A DNA stretch of 44,166 nucleotides, taken from positions 1-44,166 of the forward strand of contig CAYQFQ010000003.1 in assembly GCA_964416925.1 (NCBI GenBank), in the 5' to 3' direction. Shown here piece by piece: positions 15,583 to 22,169 of the stretch. A program made the position numbers and the translations under genes. Below the pieces are notes generated by a model. The model was given only the letters and a program-made list of their open reading frames with translations. It had not been told where the DNA came from and ran no database searches. The first letter of the stretch is position 1; every line of letters starts with the position of its first letter. Source of the stretch: CAYQFQ01 sp964416925 (GTDB taxonomy: Bacteria; Patescibacteriota; Minisyncoccia; Phycocordibacterales; GWA1-40-21).

Positions 15583-15789
15583 ACCAAAATTCAAGGAGTA
15601 TAAGCGATTATGAATTTTGAGTACCCTGTAGAAAATTCAATCAAGTATATTTAGTAGTTTCAATTTTGAATGCTGATTATCTGATATTAGATACGTTTAA
15701 CATAACGCATGTAAATTTTTGTACAGGGTCTTTGTTGAGGTTCAAATTTCTATTTTTCTGCTTTTTCTTGTATAATAACTGTAAGTTTT
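15583..15789. other. Intergenic, murJ upstream region
   Basis: AT-rich, no gene. TATAAT near 15772 lies 13 nt before the murJ ATG, giving a very short leader. The 11-mer TTGTACAGGGT at about 15719-15729 also occurs in the promoter region of pilin-like gene 4 (about 13482-13492); two occurrences are not enough to call an operator. Confidence 0.4.
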
Positions 15790-17469
15790 ATGGTGAAGAA
15801 ATTTTTTAAATTGTTTAGTAATGAAATTACCGGCCTGCATGAAGCAGCCTTTCTTTTGGGTGTTTTTGCGCTAGTGTCGCAGTTTTTAGGATTATTCCGT
15901 GACAGGATTCTTGCTTCTTCATTCGGAGCGGGAAATATTTTGGATATATATTATTCATCTTTTAGAATTCCCGATTTTATTTTTGTAACTGTTGCTTCGG
16001 TTGTTTCTGTGTTCGTTCTAATTCCTTTCATTTCTGAACGAATGGAAAAAGGAAGTGAAGAAGTAAAGAAATTTATGGGTTCTATTTTTTCATTCTTTTC
16101 TATTCTTCTTATTGTCATCAGTGTAATAGCTTTTTTCCTTATACCAGTTTTAACTCCAATTATTTTTAAAGGAATGGAGGATAGTCCTAATCTCCATGAA
16201 CTTATAAATATGACGAGGATTTTATTGCTGTCACCGATTTTTTTGGGTTTCTCAAATTTCTTCGCAAATATAACTCAGGTCAGCAGAAAGTTTTTAATTT
16301 ACGCTCTCTGTCCTATTTTTTATAACGCGGGGATAATCCTTGGTATTGTAGTGTTTTATCCAATTTTCGGTTTATATGGATTATCTCTCGGGGTTATTTT
16401 AGGTTCTCTTTTACACTTTGCTATTCAAATACCATCAGTTGCTAAAAGTGGATTGCTATCTTTTAAAGAGATAAAGATGAATCTTTCGGAGATTTTTAAA
16501 GTAATAAAAATATCTATTCCAAGAACCTTAGCTCTGAGTATGTCTCAAATATCTATTATGGTTCTCTTAGGTTTTGCGTCTTTGATGAAAGAGGGATCAA
16601 TATCTATTTTTAATTTTGCCTATAATCTCGAAGCGGTACCAATGTCTATCATCGGCGTTAGTTATGCGACCGTGGCTTTTCCAACTCTGTCGAATCTATT
16701 CGTGAAAGGCAAAAAATCTGAATTTATGCAAAGTCTTGCATCTGGTGCAAAACATATAATATTTTGGTCAATTCCTATTAGTGTTCTCTTTATTGTTTTA
16801 CGTGCGCAAATAGTTAGAGTTATTTACGGAGCAGGAGAGTTTGATTGGACAAGTACTCGGCTTACAGCCGCGATGCTTGCGATATTTATAATCTCAGCTG
16901 TAGCACAATCTTTGTCCTTACTTTTAATTAGAGGTTTCTACGCGTCGGGAGAAACAAAGAAAGTTGTTGTATCAAATGTTTTTTCTATGCTTTCTACTGT
17001 GTTCTTCACTTTCATTTTCTTGAAAATTTTCCAATCGAGCTTAATGTTTAAAAATTTTATAGAGTCACTTTTCCGTGTAGACGGAATTCTAGGTACTGAG
17101 GTATTAATGCTGGCTTTAGGGTTTACACTTTCTTCTCTCTTAAATTGCGCAATACTTTGGTATATCTTTAATAAAGAAAATATTGGTTTCTCAGCAACCC
17201 TTCTGAATACATTATTTCAAAGTTTCTGTGCATCGGTAATTATGGGTGCAGCTGCTTATTTTAGTTTGAATGTTTTTGACAATTTTTTCAATCTAGACAC
17301 TTTTGTGGGTATATTTATGCAGGGGTTACTTTCAGGCCTTGTGGGTATTGCTGTGTGCGTCTTTGTGCTGTGGCTTCTTAAGAGTAATGAGCTTAGAGAT
17401 GTGTTTAGCACCTTCCATAAGCGATTCTGGGCCGTTAAGACCATCGCACCAGAGACTACAGAGATTTAG
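15790..17469 (+). CDS. murJ: Lipid II flippase MurJ (MviN family)
   Basis: 559 residues with about 13-14 hydrophobic segments. The family start is clear: FLLGVFALVSQFLGLFRDRI followed by FGAG..LDIYYSSFRIPDF, the MviN signature. MurJ flips the peptidoglycan precursor lipid II across the membrane for ftsI and other synthases, some of which lie at 31774-36550. The start ATG follows TATAAT by 13 nt with no Shine-Dalgarno. The next gene begins about 34 nt after the stop and may be co-transcribed. Confidence 0.93.
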   Translation: MVKKFFKLFSNEITGLHEAAFLLGVFALVSQFLGLFRDRILASSFGAGNILDIYYSSFRIPDFIFVTVASVVSVFVLIPFISERMEKGSEEVKKFMGSIFSFFSILLIVISVIAFFLIPVLTPIIFKGMEDSPNLHELINMTRILLLSPIFLGFSNFFANITQVSRKFLIYALCPIFYNAGIILGIVVFYPIFGLYGLSLGVILGSLLHFAIQIPSVAKSGLLSFKEIKMNLSEIFKVIKISIPRTLALSMSQISIMVLLGFASLMKEGSISIFNFAYNLEAVPMSIIGVSYATVAFPTLSNLFVKGKKSEFMQSLASGAKHIIFWSIPISVLFIVLRAQIVRVIYGAGEFDWTSTRLTAAMLAIFIISAVAQSLSLLLIRGFYASGETKKVVVSNVFSMLSTVFFTFIFLKIFQSSLMFKNFIESLFRVDGILGTEVLMLALGFTLSSLLNCAILWYIFNKENIGFSATLLNTLFQSFCASVIMGAAAYFSLNVFDNFFNLDTFVGIFMQGLLSGLVGIAVCVFVLWLLKSNELRDVFSTFHKRFWAVKTIAPETTEI

Positions 17470-17502
17470 TATTAGGTAGGCGAGAGTTAACATTTTAAAC
17501 AT

Positions 17503-18573
17503 ATTAATCATAAATTAATTACAATCTTTGCTCTTACAATTACCGGCATCACTTTTTCTGGTGTTGTTTTTTTTATCTTACAGCCAACTGTTGTTGGGGT
17601 ATCTCCTTCAGAACAAGCAACAGGAGTCGTTCTTGATTCCCCAATTAGAATTGAGTTTAATAAACCAATCGAGAGAAAAGATATAACTTATTCTATCAAT
17701 CCAGACATCTTGGGCGAGTGGAGTTTTGAGGATTCATTGATTGATAATCACCTATATAAAACACTTGTGTTTACTCCAGCAGTTAACTTTGAGCAAAATA
17801 CTAGATATGAGGTTAGTATAAAAAACATAACTTCTTCACTCGGGGTTAGTATTCCTAAAGATTTTTCTTACTCATTCAAGACAATAAGTACACCCTCCGT
17901 GGTCACTCAAAAGGCCAACCTTGTTGAAACCCAGGTGGGGGAAAATATAAATATACAAAGTGAAAGAGAAATATCTTATAAAGCAAAGCCAAAGATAACC
18001 TTATTAAATATTCCCGTCGATTTACAAGACAAAAAGTTGTCCTGCGAGGCCGCATCTTTAAAGATGGCACTTTTAAGTAAGGACATATATGTCACAGAGG
18101 ATGATATTATGAACCGAGTGGGCTATGACCTGACACCGCTGAGGGATGGAATATGGGGAGACCCAAATTCGGCATTTGTGGGTGATATTGATGGAAAAAT
18201 ATGTGTAGAAGGGTACGGTGTACATTGGGGACCCATAGCAAAAGTTGCAAACGATTGGACAGATGCAGAAGCATTTTCTTTATGGGATTTAAATAGACTT
18301 GTAAAAGAGATTCAAGCTGGAAACCCAGTAGTTGTCTGGGGAGTAGTTCCCGATAAGGTGCTTCGCGATTTTTCTTGGTATACACCCGATGGTGATTACA
18401 TAAAAACATACAAAGATACTCATGTCAGATTGGTCGTTGGCTTTATTGGGGAAGCCTCAAACCCATCTACAATTATCCTTAATGATCCCACCTCTGGAAG
18501 GTTGTATTGGTCTGCTGATAAATTTATGAATAATTGGAAGGCGTTTGGTTACAGTGGAGTGGTTGTTAGATAG
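17503..18573 (+). CDS. Surface protein: anchor, Ig-like domain, C39-like peptidase domain
   Basis: Open frame of 356 residues if ATT at 17503 is the start; a start at TTG 17710 would remove the export signal and half the Ig-like domain. Read from 17503, the protein has a short polar start (INHKLI), a hydrophobic anchor (about 7-26), an SbsA/Big_5-type Ig-like domain (GVSPSEQATGVVLDSPIRIE to YSFKT, about 31-128), a linker, and a Peptidase_C39_2-like domain (about 165-356). The last has a possible catalytic Cys in KLSCEAASLKMAL, His in DTHVRLVVGF and LNDPTSGR. No ATG, GTG or TTG occurs between the in-frame stop at 17488 and 17710, so a non-AUG start or a base error is implied. It is probably a cell-surface peptidase or wall-binding protein. 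Confidence 0.7.
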   Translation: MNHKLITIFALTITGITFSGVVFFILQPTVVGVSPSEQATGVVLDSPIRIEFNKPIERKDITYSINPDILGEWSFEDSLIDNHLYKTLVFTPAVNFEQNTRYEVSIKNITSSLGVSIPKDFSYSFKTISTPSVVTQKANLVETQVGENINIQSEREISYKAKPKITLLNIPVDLQDKKLSCEAASLKMALLSKDIYVTEDDIMNRVGYDLTPLRDGIWGDPNSAFVGDIDGKICVEGYGVHWGPIAKVANDWTDAEAFSLWDLNRLVKEIQAGNPVVVWGVVPDKVLRDFSWYTPDGDYIKTYKDTHVRLVVGFIGEASNPSTIILNDPTSGRLYWSADKFMNNWKAFGYSGVVVR

Positions 18574-18585
18574 AGTTAAATAGAG

Positions 18586-18614
18586 TTGCTTTTTAGCATG
18601 TTTTAGGGTATACT
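18586..18614 (+). promoter_or_regulatory. Promoter of rpmG
   Basis: TTGCTT (18586-18591), 17-nt spacer, TATACT (18609-18614), about 22 nt before the ATG. Confidence 0.6.
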
Positions 18615-18636
18615 CTTTTGGTAATAAAAAACCGAT

Positions 18637-18795
18637 ATGTCACAAGATCAATTAATCAAACTAGCTTGTAAAAACTGCAAAAGAATCAATTATTGGAGCA
18701 GAAAAAACAGGAAAAAAGTTGAAAGAAAAATAGAGCTCAGCAAGTACTGTAAATGGTGTAAAAAGAGTACGGTACATAAGGAGGTCAAGAAATAA
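18637..18795 (+). CDS. rpmG: 50S ribosomal protein bL33
   Basis: 52 residues. It begins MSQDQLIKLACKNCKRINYW and ends near KYCKWCKKSTVHKEVKK. Cysteine pairs at 11/14 and 38/41 show the zinc-binding (C+) form. bL33 sits at the ribosomal E-site region. Its position just ahead of tRNA-Trp recalls the common bacterial order rpmG, tRNA-Trp, secE, nusG, although secE and nusG are not here. A terminator follows at 18829-18860. Confidence 0.93.
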   Translation: MSQDQLIKLACKNCKRINYWSRKNRKKVERKIELSKYCKWCKKSTVHKEVKK

Positions 18796-18828
18796 AGGAC
18801 GCTCGAACATTCAATTTAAAAACACGAT

Positions 18829-18860
18829 AGAAACACCGCCAGCCGCGGTGTTTCTTCTAT
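18829..18860 (+). terminator. Terminator after rpmG
   Basis: An 11-bp stem AGAAACACCGC/GCGGTGTTTCT followed by TCTAT; the T-run is modest. Confidence 0.7.
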
Positions 18861-18954
18861 ACTCAGGAAATTTTCTACTGAAAATTTCCTTCCGTAATGT
18901 TTTTAAATTAAATATCCTCGCTTTAAGTTGGAGAGGAGAAAAGAGGAAGAGTTT

Positions 18955-18983
18955 TTGAAAATTTATGGTTTTTGTGTTAATAT
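18955..18983 (+). promoter_or_regulatory. Promoter of tRNA-Trp
   Basis: TTGAAA (18955-18960), 17-nt spacer, TAATAT (18978-18983), 12 nt before the mature tRNA. Confidence 0.6.
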
Positions 18984-18994
18984 TTCTTTGCGAG

Positions 18995-19065
18995 GGGGGA
19001 TTAGTGAAATGGTATCACAAGGCACTCCAAACGCTTTAGTGTAGGTTCGATTCCTACATCCCCCG
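18995..19065 (+). tRNA. tRNA-Trp (anticodon CCA)
   Basis: Acceptor GGGGGAT/ATCCCCC, D arm GTG...CAC, anticodon loop CTCCAAA (T33, CCA at 34-36, A37, A38), T arm GTAGG-TTCGATT-CCTAC and discriminator G. CCA is not encoded (GCA follows). The last base pair of the anticodon stem is A-C. A36-A37-A38 is the MiaA recognition pattern, and miaA lies 450 bp downstream. The 3' end is duplicated at 19233-19249 by the repeat element that follows. Confidence 0.93.
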
Positions 19066-19269
19066 CAATAATCTGCAAGGACAGATAGATATCTGTTCGA
19101 GTGGAGTATTAGTGCGAGGAGGATGTAGGAATCGAACGGCGGAATCTATTTTTTAGCGGAAAAAAAGATGAGCCGCGTCCCAACAAAACTTTTTGACGAA
19201 AAAGTTTTAGTTAGGGAAGATAAGCGAAGCGGTCCTACATCCCCCGCAAATAATCCGCAAGGACAGATA
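19052..19269 (+). mobile_element. tRNA-Trp 3'-end element with att-like direct repeats
   Basis: A 36-37 bp direct repeat (19052-19087 and 19233-19269; one substitution, one indel) holds the last 14 bases of tRNA-Trp plus about 22 bases downstream, as left by integration at a tRNA 3' end. Between the copies are an inverted tRNA-Trp end (19113-19137, two mismatches), hairpin 1 CGGC...GCCG with T-rich/A-rich arms (19137-19175), hairpin 2 with a GACG loop (19178-19217) and a short AAGCGAAGCGG segment. The inverted and second direct tRNA ends can pair, enclosing both hairpins as a multi-branched fold. It carries no gene. It may be a miniature integrative element or a structured RNA. Confidence 0.7.
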
Positions 19270-19283
19270 ATTATAACTTCAGC

Positions 19284-19523
19284 TTAAATTAATATTTTAA
19301 TTATTGCTACAAGTGCTATTATAGCCCAAATAATGTTTAGCACTGCAGGCTGAGTGTTCTTATCATCTAATGCATCAATAACTATTCCGATAGCCCCAGT
19401 GAGGTTAAGTCCTTGAAATAGAAGTGATGTGCTACTAAGAATGTTTAGACTAAGTAAAGCATAAGCACCGACAACTGCGATTACTCCATACCAACCTAAA
19501 ATTTCAGTAATTTTATTTTTCAT
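19284..19523 (-). CDS. CBU_0592-like small membrane protein
   Basis: 79 residues with two to three helices (about 10-30, 36-50 and 60-78). GWYGVIAVVGAYALLSL, LLFQGLNLTGAIGIVIDAL and VLNIIWAIIALVAIIKIL match the pattern of the CBU_0592-like family (GW.G..L.L.AYAL, QLLNL.GA, NVVWA.IAL); function unknown. It overlaps the end of miaA by 4 nt and is therefore the last gene of the tRNA-Leu/endonuclease/miaA run. Confidence 0.75.
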   Translation of the reverse strand: MKNKITEILGWYGVIAVVGAYALLSLNILSSTSLLFQGLNLTGAIGIVIDALDDKNTQPAVLNIIWAIIALVAIIKILI

Positions 19524-20422
19524 TTTAATTTATTGTTAATATTTTTTAATATTTGTGTCGCTTGCCCTATGTTATACCATTTTATCATTTTATTTCTTTT
19601 GAACCACGTTCTTTGTCTTTTTACAAAATTCCAGATTTCGCGATTTAAATTATCAATCAGTTGTTGCTTAGTGATTTTTCCTTGTAGAAATAGGGCAGTG
19701 TTTCTGTACTCAAGCCCAAACGATTCAAGTCTTTTCCATGAGACCCCTTCGTTGTGAAGTCTTTCTATCTCTTTTATCATTCCAAGCTTAATACGATTTT
19801 CTAATCTAAGAGCAATCCTGTCTTTTAGTATTTGATCTTTTGTATCAAGACCAATTATAATAAAATCATACTTGTTGGGTCTTTCAATAAGTTTAGGTAT
19901 TTCACCGATAGATTTTGCTATTTCAATTGCTCGGATCAAACGAACTCTATTTTTTATGTCTATGTTTTTTGCTCGTTTTGGAGAGAGTTTTGTTAAAGTA
20001 ACTAGTAGTTTTTCTAATGATTGTTTTTCTAATTGTTTTCTAAGTTTAAAATTTGGCGGAACATCTGGCAGGGAGACATTTTTGACTATACTATCTATAT
20101 ATAAACCTGTTCCACCACAAATTATAGGAGTCTTACCTTTGGATAGTATCTTTTCAATAGTTTTTTGGGCTTGCGCTTGATACTTGGCAACTGAAAAATA
20201 GGTGCTTGGTTTTACCACATCAAGTAAATAGTGGGGCACACGTTGCATTTCTTTTTTTGATATTTTACCACTACCAAGATCCATACCTTTATAGACCTGT
20301 CTTGAATCGGCAGAAATAATTTCTCCGTTAAATTTTTTAGCAATATTAACAGCGACGTCACTTTTTCCCGTGGCGGTAGGTCCGAGAACGACTATTATTT
20401 TTGGTTTTCTCATTTTTTCCAT
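19520..20422 (-). CDS. miaA: tRNA dimethylallyltransferase
   Basis: 300 residues. It adds a dimethylallyl group to A37 of tRNAs reading UNN codons. The P-loop is GPTATGKS (about 14-21), followed by IISADSRQVYKGMDLGSGK, VPHYLLDVV, GGTGLYIDS and FVKRQRTWFKRN, all typical of MiaA. The first ATG at 20422 overlaps the end of the LAGLIDADG gene by 13 nt; the ATG at 20413 is an alternative. Two likely substrates with A36-A37-A38 are encoded on either side: tRNA-Leu(CAA) at 20985-21067 and tRNA-Trp(CCA) at 18995-19065. Confidence 0.95.
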   Translation of the reverse strand: MEKMRKPKIIVVLGPTATGKSDVAVNIAKKFNGEIISADSRQVYKGMDLGSGKISKKEMQRVPHYLLDVVKPSTYFSVAKYQAQAQKTIEKILSKGKTPIICGGTGLYIDSIVKNVSLPDVPPNFKLRKQLEKQSLEKLLVTLTKLSPKRAKNIDIKNRVRLIRAIEIAKSIGEIPKLIERPNKYDFIIIGLDTKDQILKDRIALRLENRIKLGMIKEIERLHNEGVSWKRLESFGLEYRNTALFLQGKITKQQLIDNLNREIWNFVKRQRTWFKRNKMIKWYNIGQATQILKNINNKLK

Positions 20423-20982
20423 AAATTTATTATCTTTATAAACTTTTCAGAATCTTTACATATCCTTATAACATATTTGATTTTGTTGTTGGGTTGTTTA
20501 GATTTTTGTGTCTTCGGTTTGAAACCAATATTATTTACCATTTCATCAACACTTTTTATTAGAGTTGGAATTATTGAAGTAAAATTTACATAGACATACT
20601 TTCTATCTCTGTATATTGAACCGTCTGTTTGAAATAGTCCTCTTAGGCATTCTTTTGTGTATATTTTGTTTTTACAAATCCAGTCCGGCACACAAACTTG
20701 TTGTCTTTCTTTTGATCCGGATAGAGCCTTCCACCCAAGAAGATACTCCAGTCTATTTGAATAGCAACTAACATCGATACACGTTTTTCTATTTACCAGA
20801 GAAACTTTATTCTTTGGTAAGATTATTTTTAAATTTTTAATTATTTCCTCGATAATTTTTGGATATTTATTATCACAAGTAATTCTTAATCTGACGGCTC
20901 TTCCATTGTGATTAGATAAATTTCCATCACCCAAAGCAACCCCAACTATATATGAGAGGGATTTAATTTGTTCTTTGTTCAT
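20410..20982 (-). CDS. LAGLIDADG homing-endonuclease-like protein
   Basis: 190 residues with two LAGLIDADG-type helices, YIVGVALGDG (11-20) and ECLRGLFQTDG (111-121). Each ends in the acidic residue that binds the catalytic metal, as in single-chain, two-motif endonucleases. The start codon is fused to the tRNA-Leu gene: in CC-ATG the A of the tRNA CCA end (20982) is the A of ATG. There is no intron in that tRNA, so this is a free-standing copy at the tRNA 3' boundary. Its 3' end overlaps miaA by 13 nt. It may cut at a tRNA-Leu allele without the insert, or act as a maturase or regulator. Codon use is as AT-rich as in the host genes. Confidence 0.85.
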   Translation of the reverse strand: MNKEQIKSLSYIVGVALGDGNLSNHNGRAVRLRITCDNKYPKIIEEIIKNLKIILPKNKVSLVNRKTCIDVSCYSNRLEYLLGWKALSGSKERQQVCVPDWICKNKIYTKECLRGLFQTDGSIYRDRKYVYVNFTSIIPTLIKSVDEMVNNIGFKPKTQKSKQPNNKIKYVIRICKDSEKFIKIINLWKK

Positions 20983-20984
20983 GG

Positions 20985-21067
20985 TGCCGGGAGAGAGACT
21001 TGAACTCTCATGACCTTACGATCGATACATTTTGAGTGTATTGCGTCTACCATTTCGCCATCCCGGC
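20985..21067 (-). tRNA. tRNA-Leu (anticodon CAA)
   Basis: 83 nt plus encoded CCA (20982-20984). Acceptor GCCGGGA/TCCCGGC, anticodon stem ATACA/TGTAT with loop CTCAAAA, a long class II variable arm with stem GATC/GGTC, and T arm GAGAG-TTCAAGT-CTCTC. The CCA is directly followed by TG, making the start codon of the LAGLIDADG gene. A36-A37-A38 fits modification by MiaA. Confidence 0.95.
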
Positions 21068-21168
21068 AATATTAAGCACAAAAGCAATAATATACAATTT
21101 ATCAACAAAAATCAATTACTGAAGAAAGGGAGTTTGTGTTAAAATGTAATCATAAATAACAAATAATT

Positions 21169-22167
21169 ATGGCATCACAATTCTTTAGCGATTCAATTTT
21201 TTGGGTAGAAGTAGATAAAATCAAACCCAATCCATATCAACCAAGAAAGGAATTTGATGAATCTCGATTAAAAGATTTAGCTGACTCTATTCGTCAATAT
21301 GGAGTCCTACAGCCGCTCGTAGTGACTAGAAGAGAATTTCAAACAGATGACGGTGGTCTTGCTGTTGAGTACGAGCTTATATCAGGAGAGAGAAGACTTA
21401 GAGCATCAAAGCTTGCTGGTGTATCACAAGTTCCTGTAGTTATACGATCTCAGGACGAGTCTGATCTTGTAAAGCTTGAACTTGCTATTATCGAAAATTT
21501 ACAGAGAGAAGACTTGAATGCTGTAGATAGAGCAAAGGCATTTCAAAAACTTATAGATGAATTTGGTTTTAAACATGCCCAAATTGCTCAAAAAGTAGGG
21601 AAGAGTAGAGAGTATGTTACGAACAGTCTTAGAATACTTGCTTTACCTGAGCATATGTTAAATGCACTTTCTGCAGGGAAGATTTCTGAAGGTCATACCC
21701 GACCACTTTTGATGCTTTCAACGAGGAAAGACGAACAGGAAACTTTGTTTAGAGAAATTTTATATAAGAAGATGAATGTTAGGGAAGCAGAATTGATTGC
21801 AAGGAAAATTGCTCAAGATAGAGCAAGAATCAAGGACAGACCTTTTGATCCAGAAATCGTAGAGCTCGAAGAAAAGTTCACATCTTCCTTAGGTACGAGA
21901 GTCCATATAGAAAGAAGTGATGTTGGTGGTAAACTTATGATTGATTTTTTCTCTAATGATGACCTTAGAACTATTCTTGATCTTGTAGAAAGCCAGAAGA
22001 AGAAAAAAGGTGACGAATTACTTAATAAACACATTGCCTCAGTTGGTGGTGATGGGTCAAAAATTTCTGAAGAAGAAGCACCTATAATTGATGATAGATC
22101 TGCAGAAGAGAAGAAGAGCGATGAGGAAAATGAGGCTTTATATTCAGTGAAGAATTTTAGTTTATAG
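21169..22167 (+). CDS. parB: ParB/Spo0J chromosome partition protein
   Basis: 332 residues. The N-terminal ParB/sulfiredoxin-like CTPase domain carries IKPNPYQPRKEFD (about 18-30), GERRLRASK (73-81) and the ENLQREDLN motif (109-117). A helix-turn-helix is seen in HAQIAQKVGKSREYVTNSLRIL (about 135-156), and the C-terminus is acidic. ParB spreads on DNA from parS sites and works with ParA and SMC. No parA is adjacent and no canonical parS (TGTTTCACGTGAAACA) is visible in the window. The gene is monocistronic, with relA convergent 2 nt after its stop. Confidence 0.95.
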   Translation: MASQFFSDSIFWVEVDKIKPNPYQPRKEFDESRLKDLADSIRQYGVLQPLVVTRREFQTDDGGLAVEYELISGERRLRASKLAGVSQVPVVIRSQDESDLVKLELAIIENLQREDLNAVDRAKAFQKLIDEFGFKHAQIAQKVGKSREYVTNSLRILALPEHMLNALSAGKISEGHTRPLLMLSTRKDEQETLFREILYKKMNVREAELIARKIAQDRARIKDRPFDPEIVELEEKFTSSLGTRVHIERSDVGGKLMIDFFSNDDLRTILDLVESQKKKKGDELLNKHIASVGGDGSKISEEEAPIIDDRSAEEKKSDEENEALYSVKNFSL

Positions 22168-22169
22168 AA

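Noticed and set aside
15719..15729. 11-mer TTGTACAGGGT shared by the murJ and pilin-4 upstream regions as an operator
   Set aside because: Only two occurrences, no symmetry and different positions relative to the -10 boxes.
21000..21030. Match of CGTAAGGTCA in the tRNA-Leu variable arm to the tRNA-Glu 3' end
   Set aside because: Ten bases in a variable arm that also forms its own stem; no extended similarity or mirror copy, so taken as chance.
20985..21067. Group I intron or archaeal-type intron linked to the LAGLIDADG gene
   Set aside because: The tRNA-Leu folds without interruption and the gene lies wholly downstream of CCA.
21069..21168. parS site or replication origin next to parB
   Set aside because: No TGTTTCACGTGAAACA-like sequence, no DnaA-box cluster, and no dnaA or dnaN nearby.
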